Counted from the stretch's first letter, positions 12,283 to 20,801 are shown. The stretch is DNA of 64,000 nucleotides from Bdellovibrionaceae bacterium UBA2316 (GCA_002345205.1 DDVI01000047.1:15433-79432), one strand, 5' to 3'. Program-made: numbers and translations. Notes: generated from the letters alone by a model not told the origin.

Positions 12283-12291
12283 ATTTAATCC

Positions 12292-12660
12292 CTATAAAAC
12301 TTCTGGTGCCAATGAAACGATTTTTACGAATGCCTTAGCACGTAATTCTCTCGCTACTGGTCCAAAAATACGAGTTCCGATTGGTTCTTTAGCTTGATTG
12401 ATTAGAACAGCAGAGTTTTCGTCGAACTTGATGTATGAGCCATCAGCTCTTCTGATTTTCTTTTTAGTTCTAACAACAACGGCTTTAGCCACGTCGCCTT
12501 TTTTTACTTTTGATGTTGGCGTTGCATCTTTGATAGATACAACGATTACGTCACCAACAGACGCAAAACGTCTTTTGGATCCGCCTAGCACCTTTACACA
12601 CATAACTTCTTTAGCACCGGAATTATCTGCGACTGTGAGTCTGGTTTGCATTTGAATCAT
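12292..12660 (-). CDS. rplN: 50S ribosomal protein L14
   Basis: 122 aa, full length. L14 forms intersubunit bridges and binds the silencing factor RsfS. It has the family core MIQMQTRLTVADNSGAKEVM and C-terminal ARELRAKAFVKIVSLAPEVL. No L24 KOW domain is fused to it. Between rpsQ and rplE. Confidence 0.97.
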   Translation of the reverse strand: MIQMQTRLTVADNSGAKEVMCVKVLGGSKRRFASVGDVIVVSIKDATPTSKVKKGDVAKAVVVRTKKKIRRADGSYIKFDENSAVLINQAKEPIGTRIFGPVARELRAKAFVKIVSLAPEVL

Positions 12661-12666
12661 ATTATA

Positions 12667-12900
12667 TTACCCCAACGTTACTTTCTTAACTAAAGTCCAA
12701 CGTTTAGTTTTGCTGAGTGGACGAGACTCTTGAATAGTCACTTTTTCGCCTACTTTGCATTCTTGTTTCTCATCGTGCGCTTTGAACACAGATGACTTCT
12801 TAACGAATTTTCCGTACTTTGGATGCTTAACTAGGCGAGTAACCAAAACGCTAATTGTCTTAGCCATTTTAGTGCTTACCACTTCACCAGTAAGTTCCAT
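12667..12900 (-). CDS. rpsQ: 30S ribosomal protein S17
   Basis: 77 aa from ATG 12900. S17 is a primary 16S-binding OB-fold protein. Core visible: ELTGEVVSTKMAKTISVLV and CKVGEKVTIQESRPLSKTKR. A GTG at 12921 would add seven residues but would overlap the end of rpmC. The ATG gives the family-typical N-terminus and starts 4 nt after the rpmC stop. Confidence 0.93.
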   Translation of the reverse strand: MELTGEVVSTKMAKTISVLVTRLVKHPKYGKFVKKSSVFKAHDEKQECKVGEKVTIQESRPLSKTKRWTLVKKVTLG

Positions 12901-12904
12901 TTTC

Positions 12905-13222
12905 TTACTTTCTTGTTGCACGAGTTGCTCCTGCTTTTTTCACTTTTGCTTTAGGTGTAGCTTTAGTTACTTTTTTAGCTGTTTTAGCAGGTTTTGCTGC
13001 TTTAGTCGCCTTAGTTGTAACCTCAGTGGATTTATTACCAGTAGTTGAGTTCAAAACCGTTAAAACGCGCGCTATGTCTTTTTTAAGACCACGGATTTGT
13101 AAAGGATTCGCCAACTGTCCTAATTTGTTCTTAACTTTAAGCTCATAAAGCTCTTCAGTTTTTTTGCTAAGGTTCTTTTTTAACTCGTCCTTAGACATGC
13201 CTTTAAATTCAGTTACTTTCAT
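12905..13222 (-). CDS. rpmC: 50S ribosomal protein L29 with a histone-H1-like C-terminal tail
   Basis: 105 aa. L29 surrounds the peptide exit and helps dock trigger factor and SRP; family members are normally 60-70 aa. Residues 1-58 are the L29 helical hairpin (FKGMSKDELKKNLSKKTEEL, then NPLQIRGLKKDIARVLTVL). Residues about 60-105 are an added low-complexity tail of Lys, Ala, Thr and Pro (KAAKPAKTAKKVTKATPKAK). The frame is continuous and rpsQ starts right after it, so the tail is genuinely encoded. Confidence 0.93.
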   Translation of the reverse strand: MKVTEFKGMSKDELKKNLSKKTEELYELKVKNKLGQLANPLQIRGLKKDIARVLTVLNSTTGNKSTEVTTKATKAAKPAKTAKKVTKATPKAKVKKAGATRATRK

Positions 13223-13223
13223 A

Positions 13224-13631
13224 TTAATCTCTTTGGATGAAACGTGTTTTAAATGGGAACTTGTGAGCGGCTCTTGTGAAGGCTTCTTTTGCTTGTTCAG
13301 CAGTTACACCGTCTAATTCAAACAGGATACGACCTGGGAGAATTTGAGCTACCCATAATTCTGGATTACCCTTACCGCTACCCATACGAGTTTCAGCAGG
13401 TTTTTTTGTTACTGGAAGATTAGGGAACACGCGGCACCACATTTTTCCACCACGCTTAACACTTCGAGAGATCGCAATACGACCTGCTTCTAGTTGTCTT
13501 GCTGTTAATTTTGAGTGCTCAACTGCTTGAAGACCGAAATCTCCGAAATCAAGTGTTGAACCTCTGTGAGCAAGTCCATGGCTACGGCCAACGAACTGCT
13601 TTCTCCATTTTACGCGCTTAGGACTTAACAC
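13224..13631 (-). CDS. rplP: 50S ribosomal protein L16
   Basis: 135 aa from a GTG start at 13631. L16 lies by the A-site tRNA elbow and the 5S-23S interface. The N-terminus LSPKRVKWRKQFVGR is the family start. The GTG has a perfect AGGAGG (13638-13643) six nt upstream, inside the 3' end of rpsC, so the gene overlaps rpsC by 14 nt. The longer open frame to 13670 lies within rpsC and is not needed. The conserved RMGSGKGNPELWVA loop is present. Confidence 0.95.
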   Translation of the reverse strand: MLSPKRVKWRKQFVGRSHGLAHRGSTLDFGDFGLQAVEHSKLTARQLEAGRIAISRSVKRGGKMWCRVFPNLPVTKKPAETRMGSGKGNPELWVAQILPGRILFELDGVTAEQAKEAFTRAAHKFPFKTRFIQRD

Positions 13632-14283
13632 GACCAGCCTCCTGAATCTCTCTTGTAGATAGGACGTCACCTTTGTAAATCCATACCTTAACGCCGATGA
13701 TACCGTATGAAGTCAACGCTTCCGCTGTTCCATAATCGATGTCTGCTCTTAATGTATGCAAAGGAACGCTCTTCTGATTGTACCATTCAGATCTCGCGAT
13801 TTCCGCGCCATCTAAACGACCAGATACTCTAATTTTAATACCTTTAACTCCGCCTTTTACACCGGCAGCTAAAGCTTTCTTCATCGCGCGTCTCCAAGAA
13901 ACACGTTTCTCAAGCTGCATTGCAATGTTTTCAGCTACTAGTTGAGAGTCCACATCTGGCTTTCTCACTTCCTGAATGTTCAAGAATACTTCGCTTTTTG
14001 TAAGTGCTTGTACTTCAGCCTTTAAAGAATCAATGCCAGTTCCTTTTTTACCGATAACAATACCAGGACGAGCTGTTTGAATGATGATTTTTAATTTTTC
14101 TGCCGCACGTTCAATTTCAATCTTAGCCACACCTGCGTGTTTAAGCTTAGACTTCAAGAAATCTCTTAACTTAAGATCTTCATGAAGATTGTCGAAAAAA
14201 CGTTTACCTTTTGCGTACCAACGAGATTCCCACGTTCTGATAACACCAACACGGAAGCCTACGGGATTAACTTTTTGTCCCAC
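13618..14283 (-). CDS. rpsC: 30S ribosomal protein S3
   Basis: 221 aa. S3 lines the mRNA entry tunnel and has helicase activity with S4 and S5. It opens with GQKVNPVGFRVGVIRTW. The KH domain motif PGIVIGKKGTGIDSL is at about residues 75-89, and the C-terminal domain ends soon after GIIGVKVWIYKGDVLS. Its last codons contain the Shine-Dalgarno and start of rplP, suggesting translational coupling. Confidence 0.97.
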   Translation of the reverse strand: MGQKVNPVGFRVGVIRTWESRWYAKGKRFFDNLHEDLKLRDFLKSKLKHAGVAKIEIERAAEKLKIIIQTARPGIVIGKKGTGIDSLKAEVQALTKSEVFLNIQEVRKPDVDSQLVAENIAMQLEKRVSWRRAMKKALAAGVKGGVKGIKIRVSGRLDGAEIARSEWYNQKSVPLHTLRADIDYGTAEALTSYGIIGVKVWIYKGDVLSTREIQEAGRVKS

Positions 14284-14284
14284 T

Positions 14285-14617
14285 TTATCTCTCCTCTAAT
14301 ACAACGTTAAGGTGACTAGTTTTTTTCTTAACACCAAAAGCACGACCTTGCGCTCTTGGACGGAAACGTTTCAAACTTGGACCTTGATCAACAAACACTG
14401 TTTTTACAAACAACTTGTCCACGTCCATAGTCTTTTTGAAATCAGCATTAGCTACAGCTGATTCAACCAGTTTTTTAAATAAACCAGCTGATTTGTTATT
14501 CATAAAAGTAAGAAGTTTAATCGCATTGTCTGCTTTCTTACCGCGGATCACATCAGCAACTAAACGTGCTTTCTGCGCTCCAACTCTTGCAAATCTTAAT
14601 GACGCTTTAGATTCCAT
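14285..14617 (-). CDS. rplV: 50S ribosomal protein L22
   Basis: 110 aa. L22 has a beta-hairpin that forms part of the exit-tunnel constriction. Family features: ARVGAQKARLVADVIRGKKA and the hairpin QGPSLKRFRPRAQGRAFGVK. It ends 1 nt before the rpsC start and follows rpsS. Confidence 0.97.
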   Translation of the reverse strand: MESKASLRFARVGAQKARLVADVIRGKKADNAIKLLTFMNNKSAGLFKKLVESAVANADFKKTMDVDKLFVKTVFVDQGPSLKRFRPRAQGRAFGVKKKTSHLNVVLEER

Positions 14618-14625
14618 CGTGCACC

Positions 14626-14919
14626 CTATTTCTTAGCAGCTGCTGCTGGAGCTGCCGCTTTCTTTTCAGCGTGGCCATTGAAAACTCGTGTAGGAGCGAA
14701 CTCCCCGAATTTGTGACCAATCATGTTTTCAGTTACGTATAAAGGAACAAACTTTTTACCGTTGTGAATCGCGAAAGTTAAGCCGATGCAATCTGGAAGG
14801 ATTACAGAGCGACGCGACCAAGTTTTGATAACTTTTTTATCGTTTTTCTCAACAGCGTTTTTAATTTTGCTCAATAAGTGGTGGTCTACAAAAGGACCTT
14901 TTTTTAACGATCTAGCCAT
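14626..14919 (-). CDS. rpsS: 30S ribosomal protein S19
   Basis: 97 aa. S19 forms the head bridge with S13. It starts MARSLKKGPFVDHHLL and carries the signature GLTFAIHNGKKFVPLYVTEN. The last dozen residues (AAPAAAAKK) are a small Ala/Lys tail beyond the usual end, echoing the longer tail on L29. Confidence 0.97.
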   Translation of the reverse strand: MARSLKKGPFVDHHLLSKIKNAVEKNDKKVIKTWSRRSVILPDCIGLTFAIHNGKKFVPLYVTENMIGHKFGEFAPTRVFNGHAEKKAAAPAAAAKK

Positions 14920-14928
14920 AATATCTCC

Positions 14929-15747
14929 CTATTTGCGACGCTTCACGATTGAGAAGTTAGTTCGTTTAGAATTACGAGTTTTGTAACCCTTACAAGGCTG
15001 ACCCCAAGGAGTTACTGGATGATGTCCTTTACCAACGCCTTCACCACCACCCAATGGATGATCCACCGGATTCATGTGCATACCGCGAACAGAAGGACGG
15101 ATACCTCTCCAACGAGTACGACCTGCTTTACCTAGGTTAATGTTTTCGTTGTCAGTGTTACCGACCTGTCCGATAGAAGCACGGCAAACTGTTAAGATCT
15201 GCTTTACTTCACCAGATGGCATTCTCACTTGGCAGTATTTTTCATCTTTAGCGATTAAAACCGCACTCGCACCAGCACCGCGACAAACTTGTCCACCTTT
15301 ACCTGGGCGCAATTCGATATTGTGAATTGTCGTACCAACTGGGATGTTTTTAAGTTGCAAGCTGTTACCTGGCTTGATATCGGCTTTTTCGCTAGAAGAA
15401 ACTGTATCACCAACATTTAGACCGATAGGTGCGATGATGTACGCTTTTAAACCATCCGTGTAATGCAAAAGAGCAATACGGCAAGTTCTGTACGGATCGT
15501 ACTCGATCGCAGCTACTTTAGCGTCTACATCAAGCTTATCACGCTTGAAATCAATGATACGGTATAGTTTTTTGCTACCGCCACCTTGGTGGCGCATTGT
15601 AATGCGACCGTAGTTATTACGAGCGCTATTACGTTTTAATTTCATCGTTAATGACTTTTCTGGTTCAGTTTTAGTGATTTCAGAAAAATCGTAACCTGTC
15701 ATTCCTCTTCGACCATCCGAAGTCGGATTAAATATTTTGATACCCAT
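14929..15747 (-). CDS. rplB: 50S ribosomal protein L2
   Basis: 272 aa, standard length. L2 supports subunit association and peptidyl-transferase function. The conserved block GMHMNPVDHPLGGGEGVGKG, containing the key histidine, is present, as is the C-terminal TRNSKRTNFSIVKRRK. It is 2 nt from rplW and 9 nt before rpsS. Confidence 0.98.
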   Translation of the reverse strand: MGIKIFNPTSDGRRGMTGYDFSEITKTEPEKSLTMKLKRNSARNNYGRITMRHQGGGSKKLYRIIDFKRDKLDVDAKVAAIEYDPYRTCRIALLHYTDGLKAYIIAPIGLNVGDTVSSSEKADIKPGNSLQLKNIPVGTTIHNIELRPGKGGQVCRGAGASAVLIAKDEKYCQVRMPSGEVKQILTVCRASIGQVGNTDNENINLGKAGRTRWRGIRPSVRGMHMNPVDHPLGGGEGVGKGHHPVTPWGQPCKGYKTRNSKRTNFSIVKRRK

Positions 15748-15749
15748 TT

Positions 15750-16028
15750 TTATACACCCTCAAACAATGGAATCTTAACGCCGCTATCTACTTTAACGAA
15801 AACTTTTTTGAAGTAAGAAGATTTAGTCTTGTTAGTTCTTTTGTTTGTCGCTTTTCTAGAGAAAACCGCAGTTCTGATACCTTTTACTTTAATAGAAAAT
15901 CTTTTTTCTAAAAAATCTTTGATCATAGTTTTGTCATAATCAGCATTCGTTCTAAAAACGTATGTTGAATAGTCAGAATACTTAGCACTTTTTTCAGTGA
16001 TTAAAGGATAAAGCTCTAAATTCTTCAT
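15750..16028 (-). CDS. rplW: 50S ribosomal protein L23
   Basis: 92 aa. L23 is the docking site at the tunnel exit for trigger factor and SRP. It has LITEKSAKYSDYSTYVF and KRFSIKVKGIRTAVFSRK. The start overlaps the rplD stop by one base (TAATG arrangement), so the two are probably coupled. Confidence 0.96.
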   Translation of the reverse strand: MKNLELYPLITEKSAKYSDYSTYVFRTNADYDKTMIKDFLEKRFSIKVKGIRTAVFSRKATNKRTNKTKSSYFKKVFVKVDSGVKIPLFEGV

Positions 16029-16660
16029 TATTTTTTCTCCGTAGTAACTAAGTTCTTACTTAGGTCTTCAAATGAAGCTTTAGAGATGATCAATGCGTCG
16101 TATTTCAATAAATCAAATACGTTCACTGCGCCACTTGGTAAAAACTTAAAGTTTTGTAAGTTTTTAGAAGCTTGATTTAGCTTTGTATTTTCAGAAAGAT
16201 CTGAAAGAACGGCTTTTTTAAAACCTAAACCAGTTAATTGCTTGTTTAGCTTGTTTGTTTTTCCATCTGTAGCCAAAGTATCAACAAGTTTAACTTTGTT
16301 GTTTTTGATTAAATAAGAAAGAACCATTCTAAGAGCGGTCTTTTTCATTTTCTTAGGCATTACGAATGAATAATCACGTGGTTGTGGACCGAATGTAGTA
16401 CCACCGCCTGGCATTAATGGAGAACGAGTAGAACCCTGACGAGCATTACCAGTTCCTTTTTGTTTAAACGGCTTCTTACCGCCACCACTCACAAGACCTT
16501 TTGTTTTAGTCATATGAGTACCTTGACGTTTACCAGCCAACTGCCATTTTACAACTGAATGAACCAAGTTATCATTGAATTCTTCAGATGCAATGTGCGC
16601 TGGAACTTCAGCAGATCCCACTTTTTTATTTTCTAGATTTGTTACTTCTAAGCTGCTCAT
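16028..16660 (-). CDS. rplD: 50S ribosomal protein L4
   Basis: 210 aa. L4 reaches into the exit tunnel with its long loop; in E. coli it also represses the S10 operon. Visible: RQGTHMTKTKGLVSGGGKKP, then GTGNARQGSTRSPLMPGGGT, the tunnel loop. It is 2 nt after rplC and overlaps rplW by one base. Confidence 0.97.
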   Translation of the reverse strand: MSSLEVTNLENKKVGSAEVPAHIASEEFNDNLVHSVVKWQLAGKRQGTHMTKTKGLVSGGGKKPFKQKGTGNARQGSTRSPLMPGGGTTFGPQPRDYSFVMPKKMKKTALRMVLSYLIKNNKVKLVDTLATDGKTNKLNKQLTGLGFKKAVLSDLSENTKLNQASKNLQNFKFLPSGAVNVFDLLKYDALIISKASFEDLSKNLVTTEKK

Positions 16661-16662
16661 AA

Positions 16663-17307
16663 TTAGGCCTTCACAATCTTAACAAGGGTGTTTCTTGCTC
16701 CAGGAACAGCTCCTCTTACAAGAACAACATTTTCATCCATGTTAACGTCTACGATTTTCAAATTTTTAACAGTGACAGTTTCGTCACCCCAGTGACCTGG
16801 GAATTTCTTACCTGGCATTACGCGACCCGGCCATGTTCTGTTACCAGATGAACCCGGCTGTCTGTGGAATTTAGAACCGTGAGAAGCAGGACCACCCGCA
16901 AAGCTCCAACGTTTTACTGAACCAGCAAAACCGTGACCTTTAGATTTCGCAGTTACTTTAACTACGTCACCTTTGATCAAAGAGTCTAAAGCCAATTGGT
17001 CACCCAATTTAACTTCGCCCAAGTTATCAACGCGAACTTCGCGTACGAATTTGAAAGAAGTTTCATGACCCATTTTTTTGAAATGGCCAATATCAGGTTT
17101 ATTAGAATTTTTTGCTTTTCTTGGCTCGCAAGCCAATTGCAATGCTTGGTATCCATCATTATCTACAGTTTTAACTTGAGATACATACCATGGAGCATAT
17201 CTAAGGATTGTTACAGGAATCGCTGTGCCTGTTTCATCAAACACAGTCGACATACCTTCTTTGAAGGCATAAATTGAATTAAGTTTTAAGTTGTTTTCAG
17301 ACGACAT
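16663..17307 (-). CDS. rplC: 50S ribosomal protein L3
   Basis: 214 aa. L3 nucleates 23S assembly and its extension approaches the peptidyl-transferase centre. Family block KGHGFAGSVKRWSFAGGPAS followed by GSSGNRTWPGRVMPGKKFPG contains the glutamine-loop region. A Phe-Lys-Glu-Gly-Met N-terminus (YAFKEGMSTVF) matches the usual KxGMT start. It lies 10 nt after rpsJ. Confidence 0.97.
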   Translation of the reverse strand: MSSENNLKLNSIYAFKEGMSTVFDETGTAIPVTILRYAPWYVSQVKTVDNDGYQALQLACEPRKAKNSNKPDIGHFKKMGHETSFKFVREVRVDNLGEVKLGDQLALDSLIKGDVVKVTAKSKGHGFAGSVKRWSFAGGPASHGSKFHRQPGSSGNRTWPGRVMPGKKFPGHWGDETVTVKNLKIVDVNMDENVVLVRGAVPGARNTLVKIVKA

Positions 17308-17317
17308 TTTTCACACC

Positions 17318-17635
17318 TTACTTGGCAGATAGTTTAATTTCTACGTCTACACCCGCAGACAGATCTAACTTCATTAATTGATCGATCGTTTGCTGAGTTG
17401 GTTCCAAGATATCCAACATACGTTTATGAGTTCTGATTTCGAACTGCTCACGAGATTTTTTATCTACGTGTGGTGAACGAAGAACTGTGTAACGATTGAT
17501 ACGAGTTGGCAGAGGAATTGGTCCAGCGACTTTCGCGCCAGTTCTTCTAGCTGTATCAACGATTTCTTTTGTAGATTGATCAAGTAACTTATGATCAAAG
17601 GCTTTAAGCCTGATTCTAATTTTTTGACTGTTCAT
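17318..17635 (-). CDS. rpsJ: 30S ribosomal protein S10 / NusE
   Basis: 105 aa. S10 is a head protein and, as NusE, part of the antitermination complex that acts at the boxA sites of the rRNA operon in this window. Core: KIRIRLKAFDHKLLDQSTKE and VAGPIPLPTRINRYTVLRSP. First gene of the S10 cluster, behind its own likely promoter at about 17.78 kb. Confidence 0.97.
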   Translation of the reverse strand: MNSQKIRIRLKAFDHKLLDQSTKEIVDTARRTGAKVAGPIPLPTRINRYTVLRSPHVDKKSREQFEIRTHKRMLDILEPTQQTIDQLMKLDLSAGVDVEIKLSAK

Positions 17636-17648
17636 AGCACTCTCTGTG

Positions 17649-17759
17649 TTAATGTACTGTTGCTTTGTACTTTTTTTCTACGCGTTTCTTCACTGATTTA
17701 GCCCCATCAAAAGTTTGATCCCCAAATAAGAAGTGAGGGAACTTTCTGTAGGCATATTT
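17649..17759 (-). other. Open frame without start codon, in the rpsJ leader
   Basis: Between fusA and rpsJ the minus strand has 36 open codons whose translation is compositionally protein-like (YRKFPHFLFGDQTFDGAKS, then a Lys-rich end). There is no ATG, GTG or TTG except a GTG giving 14 residues. It may be a decayed gene end, a leader element or chance. The same stretch contains an ATCAAA/TTTGAT inverted repeat. Confidence 0.2.
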
Positions 17760-17771
17760 TCAGGATTCGTG

Positions 17772-17800
17772 AATATTTACAAATTGAGAGGATAAGTCAA
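17772..17800 (-). promoter_or_regulatory. Predicted promoter of the S10 operon
   Basis: Minus strand TTGACT (17795-17800), 17 bp, AATATT (17772-17777); TAAATA at 15 bp is an alternative -10. It lies in the 173-nt gap between fusA and rpsJ, leaving about 130 nt of leader that could hold an L4-type control structure. Confidence 0.5.
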
Positions 17801-17808
17801 CGTTTTTT

Positions 17809-19911
17809 TTAACGTCCGAGAGAATTTAGTATTTCTGCCAAAATCTTTGGATTCACAGAAGCGTACTGAAAAAATTCCATTGAGAAGCTAGCACGCCCTT
17901 GACTCAAGCTTCTGACGTCGGTTGCGTAGCCAAAAAGCTTCTCTAAAGGGATCTCTGCCGAGATCACTTGAATGCCTTGGCCCTTCATTTCAATCGAGTT
18001 AATTTTACCACGACGGGCATTGATATCACTCACTACGCCGCCTGTATACTGCTCAGGACAGTTAACTTCGACCTTAAAGATGGGTTCAACAAGTTCACAC
18101 GCCGCGGCCTTTAAAGCCTCTTTAAACGCATACATAGTCGCCGTCTTAAACGCCATTTCCGACAAAGCTTCTTTTCTAAGCTCAATGCTCAATAACGCGC
18201 ATTTGATACCAATCAACGGAAGTCCGGCCTTAACACCTACTTCAGCAGACTCTCTGAAGCCGTCTTCAACAGATTTAAGGATATCTTGAGTAAAGTCTTT
18301 AGTAAGAGCCACGTTCGATTTAAACTCAAGACCCTTGTCGTAAGGGATCTGATCGATTTTAATATCAACGCGTGCGAAGTGGTTCTCGCCAGCGATTTCG
18401 CGTTCGAACGTATATGTACTGGTAGCTGACTTTGTAATAACTTCTCGGTACGACACTTGGGGCTTACCGGTATTTACTGAAATTTTGAATTCACGCTTAA
18501 GACGATCGAGCAAGATCTCTAAATGAAGCTCACCCATGCCATATAGTAAAGTCTGGCCAGTTTCTGGATCTGTTTTTAAACGACACGAGGGATCTTCGCG
18601 CTCAAGCTTCTGAAGTGCACCAATCATTTTATCTTGATCACTTGATGACTTAGGCTCAACAACCAGTGAAATCACCGGTTCTGGAGACTTAATAGACTCC
18701 AGAGATACAACACGCTTATCGCTGCACAGAGTATCACCTGTACCTGATAATTTAAGACCAATAACGGCCCCAATGTCACCCGCGCTTAGAGTTTGAATTT
18801 CTTCCCTGTGATTGGCGTGCATTTTTAAAAGTTTTTGAATTTTTTCACGCTTGTTCAAGCGAGGATTCATAACAGTATCGCCAACGCTTAGTTGACCACC
18901 GTAAGCACGCACATACGTTAAGTTCCCAGAAAATGGATCATTCGCGATTTTAAACGCTAGACCGCAGAAAGGATCCTGAGAGTTAACTTTGATTTCCACT
19001 GGTTCACTTGTATGCAATGACGTTCCGTACACTACTTCGCGATCAAGAGGAGATGGTAAGTAATCAATAACACCATCTAGAAGAGGCTGAATACCCTTGT
19101 TCTTAAACGCAGATCCACAAAACACTGGAAATGCTTTTAGTTTCAGAGTTGAGTTTCTGAGGGATGTTTTTAATTGTTCTAAGGTTAGATCCCCACCATT
19201 TAAGTAGACATCAAGAAGCACATCATCTAGTTCAACAATCTTTTCGATTACTTTACTGCGATATGATTTTACCTCTTCAAGGTTTTCAGCCGGAATTTCC
19301 ACTGTTTTAAAGGTCTCTCCCATTTTTGAAGAGTCTTCCCACAAGAACAGTTTCAAATCCAAAAGATCAATTACACCCGTAAATTTATCTTCGACACCGA
19401 ATGGAATTTGAACTGGGATCGGATTTGCGGCCAACTTAGTTTCTATAGACTTAACTGACATGAAAAAATCAGCGCCTACTTTATCCATTTTATTAATTAA
19501 GCAAATACGAGGAACTTTGTATTTATTAGCTTGGCGCCACACAGTTTCAGACTGTGGTTCAACCCCGTTCGCCGCATCAAATACAGCAACCGCACCATCA
19601 AGAACGCGAAGTGAGCGTTCAACTTCGATAGTGAAATCTACGTGTCCCGGAGTATCGATCAGATTAATTTTATAATTTTTCCAAACTAACGACGTAGCGG
19701 CAGACGTGATTGTAATACCACGTTCTTGTTCTTGAACCATCCAATCCATGGTGGTGTTACCATCATGGACTTCGCCAATTTTATGATTTTTACCTGAGTA
19801 GAAAAGAATTCGTTCAGACGTGGTAGTTTTACCAGCGTCGATGTGAGCCGCAATTCCGATATTTCTGCTGTAGAATAATTCTTTATCTGAATTGGGCCCT
19901 TTAGCGGACAT
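17809..19911 (-). CDS. fusA: Translation elongation factor G
   Basis: 700 aa from ATG 19911 (a TTG one codon earlier is possible). EF-G is the GTPase that drives translocation and, with RRF, ribosome recycling. G1 AHIDAGKTTT, switch II DTPGHVDFT and G4 NKMDK are intact, and domains II to V follow. It is 6 nt after rpsG. The tuf copy that often follows fusA in the str operon is missing; rpsJ comes next. Confidence 0.97.
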   Translation of the reverse strand: MSAKGPNSDKELFYSRNIGIAAHIDAGKTTTSERILFYSGKNHKIGEVHDGNTTMDWMVQEQERGITITSAATSLVWKNYKINLIDTPGHVDFTIEVERSLRVLDGAVAVFDAANGVEPQSETVWRQANKYKVPRICLINKMDKVGADFFMSVKSIETKLAANPIPVQIPFGVEDKFTGVIDLLDLKLFLWEDSSKMGETFKTVEIPAENLEEVKSYRSKVIEKIVELDDVLLDVYLNGGDLTLEQLKTSLRNSTLKLKAFPVFCGSAFKNKGIQPLLDGVIDYLPSPLDREVVYGTSLHTSEPVEIKVNSQDPFCGLAFKIANDPFSGNLTYVRAYGGQLSVGDTVMNPRLNKREKIQKLLKMHANHREEIQTLSAGDIGAVIGLKLSGTGDTLCSDKRVVSLESIKSPEPVISLVVEPKSSSDQDKMIGALQKLEREDPSCRLKTDPETGQTLLYGMGELHLEILLDRLKREFKISVNTGKPQVSYREVITKSATSTYTFEREIAGENHFARVDIKIDQIPYDKGLEFKSNVALTKDFTQDILKSVEDGFRESAEVGVKAGLPLIGIKCALLSIELRKEALSEMAFKTATMYAFKEALKAAACELVEPIFKVEVNCPEQYTGGVVSDINARRGKINSIEMKGQGIQVISAEIPLEKLFGYATDVRSLSQGRASFSMEFFQYASVNPKILAEILNSLGR

Positions 19912-19916
19912 CAATA

Positions 19917-20390
19917 TTACCAGTTATAGTGAGAGAATGCCTTGTTGGCTTCAGCTTGCTTATGAACATCTTCACGCTTTTTGATCGCGTTACCTTTATT
20001 GTTATAAGCATCTAAAACTTCCGCTGCTAAACGTTTAGAGAAATCTTTCTCACCACGTGAACGAGCGAAATCGATCAACCATTTCATTGCCAATGAAAGA
20101 CGACGAGTTGGGCGAACATCAACTGGAACTTGGTAAGTAGCTCCACCTACGCGGCGCGAACGCACTTCGATAGATGGCTTAGTATTTTCAATAGCTTTTT
20201 TCAAAACGTTAGCTGGCTCCTCATTAGGAACTTTTCCTTTAAGTTCATCCAAAGCACCGTAGAAAAGGCTTTGTGCCGTACCTTTTTTACCACGCTCCAT
20301 CATTCTGTTGATGAATTTAGCGAAAACTAAATCACGGTAAACTGGATCTGGGATAACTTCACGTTTAAACGTTTTTTTTCTTCTAGACAT
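19917..20390 (-). CDS. rpsG: 30S ribosomal protein S7
   Basis: 157 aa. S7 nucleates the 30S head and contacts E-site tRNA. It has the signature DPVYRDLVFAKFINRMMERG and the RRVGGATYQVPVDVRPTRR beta-hairpin region. It follows rpsL by 36 nt and precedes fusA, in str-operon order. The C-terminus ends KAFSHYNW, as in family members. Confidence 0.97.
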   Translation of the reverse strand: MSRRKKTFKREVIPDPVYRDLVFAKFINRMMERGKKGTAQSLFYGALDELKGKVPNEEPANVLKKAIENTKPSIEVRSRRVGGATYQVPVDVRPTRRLSLAMKWLIDFARSRGEKDFSKRLAAEVLDAYNNKGNAIKKREDVHKQAEANKAFSHYNW

Positions 20391-20426
20391 GTTTCAATAT
20401 TCCTTATTTCTAAGCTTTAAATCTGA

Positions 20427-20801
20427 TTATTTCTTAGGTTTTTTAGTACCGTATTTAGAACGGCTTCTTAGTCTTCCGTTAACGCCTTGTAAGTCAAGAA
20501 CGCCACGCACGATATGGTAACGAACACCCGGAAGATCTTTTACCCTGCCGCCACGGATTAGAACAACGCTGTGTTCTTGTAAATTGTGACCGATACCTGG
20601 GATGTAAGAGATAACTTCATAACCATTAGAAAGACGAACTTTTGCCACTTTACGTAACGCTGAGTTTGGTTTCTTTGGAGTTGTCGTATAAACACGAGTA
20701 CAAACACCTCTTTTTTGAGGGCATGAAGCCAATGCAGGCGACTTAGTCTGGCTTTTTTGTTGAACTCTCTCACGTTTGATTAACTGATTAATAGTTGGCA
20801 C
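20427..20801 (-). CDS. rpsL: 30S ribosomal protein S12
   Basis: 124 aa from a GTG with AAGGAG seven nt upstream. S12 is at the decoding centre. The conserved TTPKKPNSALRK and GGRVKDLPGVRYH loops both retain the lysines whose mutation gives streptomycin resistance (family knowledge), so the sequence looks wild type. First gene after an internal promoter. Confidence 0.97.
   Translation of the reverse strand: MPTINQLIKRERVQQKSQTKSPALASCPQKRGVCTRVYTTTPKKPNSALRKVAKVRLSNGYEVISYIPGIGHNLQEHSVVLIRGGRVKDLPGVRYHIVRGVLDLQGVNGRLRSRSKYGTKKPKK

Noticed and set aside
9242..15325. Plus-strand frames opposite ribosomal protein genes
   Set aside because: They are antisense shadows of highly conserved genes, with no Shine-Dalgarno or recognisable product.
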